Assembly (NCBI GenBank): GCA_907165065.1
Contig: OU015525.1
Location: 32,313,037 to 32,377,036, forward strand
Reading direction: 5' to 3'
Source: Caprimulgus europaeus
Taxonomy: Eukaryota; Chordata; Aves; Caprimulgiformes; Caprimulgidae
DNA length: 64,000 bases
Shown here: piece after piece, positions 52,099 to 61,008 of the stretch
Position numbering within the stretch: position 1 is the first letter of the stretch
Layout of the letters: the number at the start of each line of letters is the position of its first letter
The notes under the pieces: generated by a model
What the model was told of the DNA's origin: nothing
Seen by the model: the letters and a program-made list of their open reading frames with translations, nothing else
Database searches by the model: none
Translations under genes and position numbers: made by a program

Positions 52099-52574
52099 AA
52101 TGAACCAGGAAAATAAAAAGCTAAATGCTTGTGCAAGCAAAGACAATTATTATCTCTCCTGTTGCTGTCTATTGTATAGGAGAATCTATGCTTACAATGC
52201 AGTATGTAAATCTGGTAAAGCCTTAGTTTTCCATGCAATCTACAAAATAAAAAATAAAAATATATAGGAAAAATGAAGAAAGCACCAAAATAGAGTACTA
52301 AGGTTTGTTTACATCTTCTGATGTCTGAGCTAGAATTATACTATTTAAATTCTCACCCTGTAGTTTATGTTGATGAATCAGGATGAACTATTAGTCTGCA
52401 GCCTGTATATATTAAATTTGAGGTAGTTGGGTTTTTTTTTTTTGGAAGGGCTTCTACCTTCTAGTGGTTAATCTGAAGTTGTACCCTGTGAGGGGGTTAT
52501 CTGAAACTGAGTAATAACTTTGTACGAGCCTCATAATTTTGAATTATTGCATCAAAATAACAGTAGCATAGCCA
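52099..52574. other. Spacer between two CR1 copies
   Basis: About 480 bp of unique AT-rich sequence separating the intact CR1 from the next fragment. No feature was seen other than a T run near 52430-52442. Confidence 0.6.
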
Positions 52575-53445
52575 AATCATGGTCCAGGTAGGACTGAGAG
52601 GAGTGGCTGATTAACCAAATAGTTATGCTGCCATCCAGAGGGACCTTGACAGGCTGGATAAATGGGCTGACGAGAACCTCATTAAGTTCAACCAGGGGAA
52701 GTACAAAGTCCTGCACAGAGGGAGAAATACCCACATCCACCAATATATGCTGGTGCCTAAACATCTGGAAATCAGTTTTGAAAAATAGGCCCTGGGGATC
52801 CTGGTGAACAGCAAGTTGATCACAAGTCAGCAATGTTTCCTTGCAGAAAAAAAAAGTGAATGGAATCCTGCGTTGAATTAGATGAAGGATTGCCGGTCAA
52901 GAGAATTGATCCTTCCCCTTTATTTAGTGCTGCTGAGTCCACACCTGGAGTATTGTGTCCAGTGGTGGGCTCCTCCATAGAGCAGAGACATGGACATACT
53001 GGAGACAGTCCAAAAAAGGGCCACACATGATCAAGGGACTGGAGGATGTCTCATATAATGAAAGCCTGAGAACACTGGGACAGTTCAGCCTGAAGAAGTT
53101 AAGGCTCAGGGGAGATCTTATTAATGTCTATAAATATCTGAAGAGAGGGTGCAAAGAAGACAGAGCCAGGCTGGTTTCAGTGGTGCTCAGTGACAGGATC
53201 AGAGGCAATGAGCATACAGTGAAACACAGTATGCTTTCCTGAACATCAGGAAACACTTTTTCACTGTGAAGGTACCAAGCTGTTGCACAAGTTGCCCAGA
53301 GACATTGCGGAGTATCCATCCTTGGAGATATTTAAAAGCTGTCTGGATGTGGTCCTGGGCAACCAACTCTAGGTGACCTTGCTTGAGCAGGGGTTGGAGA
53401 AGATGACCTCCAGAGGTCCCTTCCAATCTCAACCATTCTGTATCT
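52575..53445 (+). mobile_element. CR1 LINE 3' fragment, degraded
   Basis: The plus strand is homologous to the C-terminal third of the CR1 reverse transcriptase, from the KLGG/RDLDRLD block through '[15 protein letters not shown]' at about 53107-53150. It continues to a worn 3' UTR ending near 53445 with a degenerate ATTCTGTA unit. Several frameshifts and an internal deletion break the frame. Its sequence is closest to the subfamily of the intact 49.2-kb element (both have the DLINVYKYL wording) rather than to the 2.9-kb and 21.3-kb copies. Confidence 0.9.
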
Positions 53446-54587
53446 GCATTTGTGTATCCTGTATGTGAGTTTCATATAGTATTCTTACAAGTGTGTAAGA
53501 ATTTTTCATTGATAGTATCCTCAGAGGGTTGCCCTAATACATAGTAGTGAGTTCCAATTCCTAACCCTATACAGTTATGAAATAATAGACTTGAAAGTAA
53601 TGAGTAATTTTTGATACAGGAATATTTTTATTAATGCAGAGTTAAACTTCTCCCATTCTAGGCCTCAGGAGAGGGAATTTTTTTTCTAAAGTATGAAACC
53701 ACAGAAAACTAAACATGAAATACTAAGACAATCAAAGCCATAAAACTATGTTTATAAACGCTACTTTGATTTTTTAAAATGTTAATGATTAGAAAGCACT
53801 GAAAAAAATTAAATATTACACTGTGCCCCAAAGATGGTGATTTTGTATGCAGAATAAACAACATCGTTTTGTAGTTTTTAAAATTATTTATAAGCTAAGT
53901 GAAAGTATATTTAGTAAACAAAATCTAAAATTATATCTATGGAAAGGAGATGTATATGTATAGACAGACAAATGTAAAAGCATCAGAGAACATGTGCACA
54001 CCATATAATGTATGAAGGTTCTTAGGCTTAAACACCATTGTTACCACAGTCTGACAGGTTACCACTATCAATTGATATAGCACAACTCATTTCAGGTGTG
54101 ATCTTTGCTTGCTCCAATTGGAAGCAGGATGCATTTCCTTCAACAATCTTTACTGAAAATAAACATTTTAGTTAACAAAGAGAGTTTCCATAATTGAGCT
54201 GAAGTAGCGTAATGGTTTTAGTGATGTGTCTAACTTGAATGAAGGTATGAACCTACATTTTAAATAGCACTTTCCTAGTACCGTTTGAGTGTTACAATAT
54301 ATAAATATACTTATATGTTGCCACAAATATAACTGCATATATAAAAGAAGTGTTTTCAAAATTCAGTCAAATTTAAATAATAAACCTTGCATACTTTTTT
54401 TACCAACTCAGTGACAAACACTAACATTTTTAAGTCTGTGAGTAATATGGAACAACTAAATATTTCTGAAATATTCTGAAATTCTCACATTCTAGACTTT
54501 GCCATATAAATTAATAAAAAAGATTGATGCAGAGTTAAAAAAAAAAAAATCAACCCACCTTTAAACACCATTATGGCAGAGCAATCT
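53446..54587. other. Non-coding DNA, no gene seen
   Basis: Unique AT-rich sequence between CR1 fragments, without recognisable features. An A run at about 54537-54550 immediately precedes the next CR1 piece. Confidence 0.5.
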
Positions 54588-55055
54588 TTGGCAGCAAGCT
54601 AGCTGACCTAGTAAAGCAAGCTTTAAACTGAATGGCCTGGGGGGTGGGGTGCAAAGTAGCAATGCTCATGCCATTGCAGTAGAGTGGGGAATGGGGCAGG
54701 GCGACTATCAGAGTAACAAGTCTTCCTTAGCTGCCTCCCTCCCATGACTTCAGCCAGAAGGTCAGTCACCTGAAGAGTGTGCAGAACTACAGGAGGTCCT
54801 CTTGCATCCCCCTGGGGATACCTGGAAGTTCTACTCCCTTCTCCTCTCTTAAGTGTTTGTATACCAATGCATGTAGCATGGGGAATAAACAGGAAGAACT
54901 AGAAACCTGTGTGTGGTCACAGTGCCACGACCTCGTGATCACGGAGACATGGAGGGACAGCTTGTATGATTGGAATACTATAATGGATGGTTACATCCTC
55001 TTTAGGAAAAACAGGCCAGCAAGGCGGGTGAAGGGGTTGCCCTTTACGTGAGAAA
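54588..55055 (+). mobile_element. CR1 LINE 5' region fragment, truncated at its 3' side
   Basis: This piece contains CR1 upstream sequence ('gcaagctagctgacctagtaaagcaagctt' region) followed by the ORF2 N-terminus: [20 protein letters not shown], then ITETWRDSLYDW and RKNRPARR. It stops abruptly at the GGVALYVRE block near 55055. It therefore keeps the 5' part and lacks everything downstream, the reverse of normal LINE truncation. One codon loss breaks the frame at 'DLVITET' relative to 'DLVAITET'. A later deletion or rearrangement must have removed its 3' part. Confidence 0.85.
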
Positions 55056-56579
55056 AAATTAGAAGGATAACAAAACGATTTTTAACTCATAGCAAGTAAG
55101 TTGTTAGAACAAGGATACTTCAGACAGTTAAGAACATAAATTGTGTTTTTTTTAAAGCTTATCTTCAGGTTGGTGTCATATTTCATTATTTCTCTCTGAT
55201 GAGTTAATTGTAATTTCATAGCCAAGCTATAGGACTTTTCTTATAGAAGATATTTTGGGTTAGCAGAACGTTTAACATTATCACAGCATGTTGGAGAAAA
55301 GAACAGAAGGTATACAGCACCTAGGAGAAACTCTCCAGCTGATTTGCTGTACTACAGGTACTAAGCGGCGAAAATTTGAACACCCGATTAACTTTAATCA
55401 ATATTTTCAGCCCATCATGTTCACAAAAATTAAAGTTTATAAAATATTTAATCAATCATTAAACTTTTCCTAATACTGGTATTTTTCCAAATTTCAGCTT
55501 GGAAGCTCATAATTTTTAGGGTCAAATAAAAGCAGACTCATGGAAAAATCACACAAAACTAAGTAATTTTTTATGTTTGTCTATCTAGAGTATAAAATTA
55601 AATAATATATTAATACATATTCAATATATATTCAATTTGGTTTATCTGTTGAAAATATTTCTATTCAAAAACCACATATACAACATAGAAGAAGTTCAAT
55701 GTTCTACTTCAGGTAATTATTTACAGCATGAAATAAAACTGTTCTACATAAATGCATGAGGATTAATTGTTCTCTGTAACAAGAACTAATTGTATTTGGA
55801 ATTTAAAAGATATTTTATTGACATTATACATCTGTAATATAAATAATAGATCAATTCTGGCACTTTAAAGTGAACACTATACTTCTGCTGCTTGTTGAGT
55901 GTTCCAGTTTTCCCACTCTTTGCAGTTGTCTTTTATACTTCTCTGTGTGCATGTAGGGGGGTGTCTTCATCAGCTTTTCTTAGTTGTTTTTGGGCTTGAG
56001 GTCTTTTGGCTTTATATTTTGAATATTAAGTTCCTGTAAGTTAGAAGTTTATTTTATTTATCTTTATTCAGAACATGTATCTATTTTTGTAGAACTAATG
56101 CTTTATCATCTGTGGTTCTGAAACACAGAACTATATCAGACTTCATCAACACAGACATTTCCTTTATTTGAAGCTATTTGCATCCATGAAATTATGCCTT
56201 ATATTTCCCATGTACTTATAGTCTGCTACGTATAGTTTATTTCAAGCTTTCTCACACACTTGTTCTTGTCTTAAGAGTTATTTATTTTTTTAAGATATGA
56301 AAATGTAAAGGAGTCTTGTCAGGTCTGTTTGTGCTCTAAAAGCTCTTTCTGCAATTTTGGATCTGTCGTATGTTTGCAGTCCTCTCCATTTGGGGAGCTG
56401 TTAGCTTGGGACATCATTTATCAGGTAAATCATGTAACAGATGCACATGAAGAGCTATGCCAAGGTTGGTTTCCTCAGTATGTTTTCCTGCTTCACTGGC
56501 AAGATGTCTATTTTGAACAGTTGTATAAACAATAGTATGCAGAAGTTGCAAAAGCTATCACATTCTAATATATTTTTAG
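55056..56579. other. Non-coding DNA between CR1 fragments
   Basis: About 1.5 kb of AT-rich unique sequence with no homology to CR1 that I can see. No gene was found. Confidence 0.5.
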
Positions 56580-56860
56580 CAGGGTCTGTTGAGATAGGAC
56601 AAGGAGTAATAATTTTATACTGAAAGAGGGTAGATTGAGACTACATAGAAAGAAGACATTTTTTACAATGAGGATGGTGAAACACTGGAACGGATTGCCC
56701 AGAGAGGTGGTAGAAGCCCCATCTCTGGAAACATTAAAGGTCAGGTGGGATGGGGCTCTGAGTAACCCGATCTAGTTGAAGATGTCTCTGCTTACTGTCG
56801 GAGGGTTGGACTAGATGACCTTTAAAGGTCCCTTCCAACCCAAACTTCTCTGATGCAATT
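56580..56860 (+). mobile_element. Short CR1 3' end
   Basis: The plus strand carries the last codons of CR1 ORF2 (RLRLHRKKTFFTMRMVKHWNR, then LPREVVEAPSLETLK). The 3' UTR follows with 'ggttggactagatgacctttaaaggtcccttccaaccc'-type sequence, and the terminal octamers have decayed. Only about 280 bp remain, a typical 5' truncation. Confidence 0.9.
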
Positions 56861-57409
56861 ATTTCCCTGCCTTCAAAGACAATACAGAAGGTGCCAAAAC
56901 AATGGACAAAGAAAAATAAAGATGACATTAGTGATTTCCATGATTTCCAAGTAAGGACACTGTAGCTATTAAATTGTTGTTTCCTATGATACAAGCAAAG
57001 ATCAACTTTCCCTTTGAAAGTCATTATACTGCAAGTACATATAATTCAACACTGAAACAGAATATATTGGAAGCAGGTTCCTGGCTTAAAAGACTAGGAG
57101 GAGGAAACACCCAAAATGGATGCAGCTCTCTTAGCCCTGAATCTTGAAATTCTTTCTACGATAAATATAATTTTTATATGTACCTCTTTATAAGGAACAA
57201 AATGCCACTCATAAAGACCAAAATAAATAAAAGCAGTGATATTTTTGTCAAATTCAGGAAATACTGTTCCACTACAGGAATTTTTATGTCTCTCTGATCT
57301 TAAAACAAATCTTTATGACTCAGACTGTGTATCACTATGTGTTGTCATGACAAATAAACAGTAAGAATAGTAAAATAAACTTTTTAATCCCCAATGAAGT
57401 ATATAATAC
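56861..57409. other. Non-coding DNA upstream of the 57.5-kb donor
   Basis: Unique sequence without recognisable features, lying just inside the presumed large intron. Confidence 0.5.
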
Positions 57410-57576
57410 CTGTTCTATATGAATCTCCTGTTCATGCTCCAGTTGCTGGTTCACTTTCTCAGCCTGATTTAGTTGATTTTCCTGTTCATTGCATTTATCA
57501 TACTGCTCATGTATCTAACTCTAGATTTTTCCCCTTCTGGTTCAGTTTATTGACCTCAGCCTTTTTAAATATTCAG
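57410..57576 (-). pseudogene. Frameshifted exon, coiled-coil gene
   Basis: The segment is 167 nt between an acceptor TTTATTTTTAATAG and a donor GAACAG|GTATTA. The outer frame reads EYLK at the start and EQYDKCNEQENQLNQAEKV, then NQQLEHEQEIHIEQ at the end. In between, 16-17 codons (KAEVNKLNQKGKNLELDT) are readable only in another frame. Two small indels that compensate each other explain this, and the outer frame has stops in the middle. The composition matches the other exons of the locus, so it is likely an upstream exon of the same gene. Direct phase continuity with the 44.9-kb exon cannot be tested because exons may be missing. Confidence 0.5.
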
Positions 57577-59729
57577 CTATTAAAAATAAAGACATTTAAT
57601 TAGTGAAGGTCCATAGGAGCAATGAGTCCATGCTTTAGAAATTTTTTTTTTCTCTTAAATTGTTAGTAACTGTGACTCTTAAGTATTTTACAAGGTAAAA
57701 TAAATATCTGGCACCTGCAAAAATGTTTCTATTTAAAAACATTTATGTTCTTCATCCAGTGCATTACGCAGGAAACATTCTTATAAAAAGAAATCTTTGT
57801 ATTAAGAATCAACTTGTACCTTCCATTTGCTGAAAATACAAAAACTTATTGCTAGAACACATCAAGTTGTTTTAGAAATTACACTGAAATGTAACTTACC
57901 TTTGGTGAGAAATGATCTACAAGTCTAGGTAGGTTTCTCCAAAAATGCCATGCAAGTGTATTAATTAAAAGAAATGAGAGAAAGATAAGAAATGAAAGGA
58001 GATAATAAATAATATTCTTCTAAAAAGCAAATGGATTATTATACTCCACTGACTCAATTAATCTCTTTTTCTCCTTTTGTTTTCCTTGCATCAACAGACA
58101 ATGTGAGGTTAAATCTTTACCTCGAGGTCAATAGCCAAATTCTAACCAAAATAAGTTGAAGCCAGGAGTTCACACGAATAATTAAAGTATACCATAGTCA
58201 GTAGGAAAAGATGGAGAAAAGGAAAGAAGCTGTACTAAAGCATAGGACAGCTCAAATCTCTCTTCTTTCATTTTACTGTACGTACTCAAATTCCAAGTCT
58301 AATAACACGGAATTGTTCGACTGACAACCTAAGAAATATGTCACTGTAAGAAAGGAAATACAATAGTGCTTAAGATATGAAAGAGATATCCAGATTAAAG
58401 TTAAAAAAATATGAAAATAAGTTAAGACAATTGAGTTGCAGATTCTAAGACAAAATACCTTCTATTCCTGTATTTCATAGTAGATATTTAACTTCAGTCT
58501 TCCGCCTTCTTGGAAGATAGTTCTTGATATCAAGCACAGCCTCCTTCTGCAGAACCTACTGGTAGTGAAATACAAATATTGCCTTTTTTGCAATGTGATT
58601 ATTGGTTCACCATATATTCACAGCTAAATCAACCATTGCAAAACAGACAATATCAAGAGATACATGACAGGTTTGATTACCTTGTGAGAAAATTATATTC
58701 TCTCCACCACTAACCAGATAATACTTCTAACTTCAGGCATTTTTAGAAAACAAACTGGACTGAGGTAGCCTTTTTGCACTATTATAGTATTCCAATAGGC
58801 TTATTATATTACCTCAGAAGAAAATGAGAAATAAATAATTTATTTCTTTTTTGTCTGATGGCCAAATTCTGAGCAAGCTCTGGAAGGCAGATTATTACAG
58901 TTGACTGGGAAAAAAATTGTTGGTTGTGTAATTTTTGCTTACCCTTATATATACTGGAGAATAATTTTCCTTTGAAGAAGGGATGAAAATTAGAATTAAT
59001 TAGTCTAGTGCCAAGTACATCAGTAGGAAAAGTATTTCCTCTCTCTAGTCCCTTAAAGAACATCAAATGATAGTACGTAGTTAAAAAAAAAAAAAAAGGC
59101 AGAAAGAAAATGTTTTTTGTATACTGTTTTAGCTGGTATTATCTTCTGTAAAAAAGCACATAGTTGAAACATATCATCAACATTCATAGTAGCCTTGGCA
59201 CACCTACTGAGGAATGAAACTACTGCCAGAGTCTGACATTAGTATACATATAAAGAAACTAAGAAAATAAATACATTCCAAAGAAACAAAATGTCCATCC
59301 AAGTTAAGACAGTACTGAGAATAAAGTCAGAAGATAATGTTTGAGAAGTACAAATTATTCCCCCACAAAGGAAAAGACTCTTTTTCTTCCTTTCCACAGT
59401 TTCTCAAAGAAACAGTGGTAACAGTGAGTCTTACCCCATATACTTGTATTAAAAAAAAGAAAAAATCAACAACGAAAAAACCTACAGAAAAACAAATGTT
59501 TGTATACTTTCTCTTTCAAAAAAGCACAAAAGTTTATCATAAAGATGATCATGACTTAATAGAAATATATAGAAATGTACACAAAATCAAAAAAGTTTAT
59601 GCTGATGAAAAACACAGCAAAGATAAAAAAAATAACAAAAATTCAAATAGTAGGAAATTTATTATGAAGTTTCTGAATTATGTTGAATCTTTGAAAGAGT
59701 ATGTGCTGAATGTTGGAAATTCTGGCAAT
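57577..59729. other. Non-coding DNA, possible upstream intron
   Basis: About 2.15 kb of AT-rich sequence. Two short minus-strand segments near 57.9 and 58.5 kb are weakly exon-like but were not accepted. A 163-codon plus-strand frame from 59337 is Lys/Asn-rich AT-driven sequence that runs into the LTR, so it is not a gene. Confidence 0.45.
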
Positions 59730-60878
59730 ATATGTGTGGTGGGTTGGCCCTGGCTGGATACCAGATGCCCACCAAAGCCCACTCTATCACTCCCCCATCT
59801 CAACTGGGCAGGGGGAGAAAAAATATAATAAAAGGCTCGTGGGTAGAGATAAGGACAGAGAGAGATCACTCACCAATTACTGGCAGGGTCGAAACAGACT
59901 CAACTTGGGGAAAAAACAAATTTATTTTATTACCAATCAGATAAGAGGATAATGAGAAGTAAAGCCAAATCTTAAAACACCTCCCCCCACCCCTCCTTTC
60001 TTCCTGGGCTTAAGTTCTCTCCCTATTTCCACCTCCTCCCTGCAGTGGCAAAGGCAGGGAATAGGGGTTGGGGTCAGTTCCTCACACATTGTTTATGCTG
60101 CTCCTTCCTCCTCAGGGGCACGACTCCTTTCTCCGCACCAGCGTGGGGTCCCTCTCATGGGAGACAGTCCTCCACCAACTTCTCCAACATGAGTCCTTCC
60201 CATGACCAACAGTTCTTCATGAACTGCTTGAGCATGTGTCCCTTCCATGGTGTGCAGCCCTTCAGGGATAAACTGCTCCAGCGTTGGTTCCCCACAGGGT
60301 CACAAGTCCTGCCAGCAAACCTGCTCCAGCCTGGGTTCCTCTTTCCATGAAGCTACAGGTCCTGACAGGAACCTGCTCCAGTACCGGCTTCCCATAGGGC
60401 CACAGCCTCATTCAGGCATCCACTTGCTCTGGTGTGGGGTCCTCCTTTGGCTACAGGTTGGATCCATCTGCTCCACCATGGATCTCCATGGGCTGCAAGG
60501 GGACAGCCTGCCTCACCATGGTCTTCACCACAGGCTGCAGGGGAACCTCTGCTCTGGCACCTGGAGCACCTCCTCCCCCTCCTTCTTCACTGACCTTGGT
60601 GTCTGCAAGGGTTGTTTCTCTCACATCTTCTCACTCCTCTCTCTAGTTGCAAACTGTGCAGCTTTTTTTTCCTCTTACCCTTTTTTTTCTTAATTATGTT
60701 ATCACAGAGGCGTTACTGATTGGCTTGGCCTCAGCCAGCGGCAGGTCTGTCTTGTAGCTGGCTGGCATTGGCTGTGTTGGACATGGGGGAAGCTTCTGGC
60801 AGCTTCTCACAGAAGCCAACCCCTGTGCCCCACCCCCACCACTACCAAAACCTTGCCATGCAAACCCAATACAATATG
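59730..60878 (-). mobile_element. Solo LTR (1.14 kb) of an avian endogenous retrovirus with TSD
   Basis: The LTR body spans 59735-60873 (1139 bp). On the plus strand it starts TGTGGTGGGTTGG and ends CCCAATACA. An exact 5-bp duplication, ATATG, flanks it at 59730-59734 and 60874-60878. Read on the minus strand it starts TGTATTGGGTTTGC and has AATAAA sequence shortly before its end, which sets the orientation. The interior has GC-rich, imperfectly repeated segments at about 60120-60600 built around 'ctgctcc' and 'gggctgcag' phrases. Open frames on both strands across 60.0-60.9 kb result from this GC-rich repeat and are not genes. No viral coding region adjoins it. Confidence 0.9.
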
Positions 60879-60967
60879 CCATGTTAATTAAATATATAAA
60901 ACCTGGAGGAGGTAACTAGAGACTTCCCAGACTAACTGCATAATTCAGTTGAAATGGTCTGCTCCCC

Positions 60968-61008
<41 letters not shown>

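Larger units (their letters stand above)
44999..57409 (-). other. Presumed large intron holding a CR1 cluster
   Basis: About 12.4 kb between the 57.5-kb and 44.9-kb segments. The 45.0-49.2 kb part is unique AT-rich DNA. The 49.2-56.9 kb part contains four plus-strand CR1 pieces, antisense to the host gene, annotated separately. Undetected exons may lie here. A (GA)n run is at 46676-46692. Confidence 0.4.
31041..57576 (-). pseudogene. Multi-exon coiled-coil protein gene, probably decaying
   Basis: Six minus-strand segments at 57.5, 44.9, 42.6, 38.9, 34.6 and 31.1 kb each have a donor (GTAAGT, GTGAGT or a close variant). Those that can be read encode Glu/Lys/Gln/Leu-rich helical sequence with heptad-like spacing, as in centrosomal, golgin or ciliary coiled-coil proteins. 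Phases fit for the chain 44.9 to 42.6 (phase 0), 42.6 to 38.9 (phase 1) and 38.9 to 34.6 (phase 2), which is hard to get by chance. Three of the six segments carry disabling changes. I could not match the protein to a named family. Missing exons are likely between 57.5 and 44.9 kb and between 34.6 and 31.1 kb. Introns separate the exons, so this is not a processed retrocopy. Confidence 0.65.

Noticed and set aside
57900..57945. Minus-strand segment ending in a good GTAAGT donor
   Set aside because: The upstream sequence has a stop in the relevant frame and no clear acceptor, so an exon cannot be supported.
58500..58560. Minus-strand segment reading KEAVLDIKNYLPRRRKTE, possible exon
   Set aside because: It has a CTGCAG-like acceptor but no acceptable donor before a stop, and it contains Pro and Arg clusters unlike the other exons.
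59337..59828. 163-codon plus-strand frame, Lys/Asn-rich
   Set aside because: It is built of A-rich low-complexity sequence and its last part runs into the 59.7-kb LTR, so it is a chance frame.
60045..60693. Overlapping 101- and 148-codon plus-strand frames
   Set aside because: They lie wholly within the solo LTR, overlap in different frames and follow its GC-rich repeated text.
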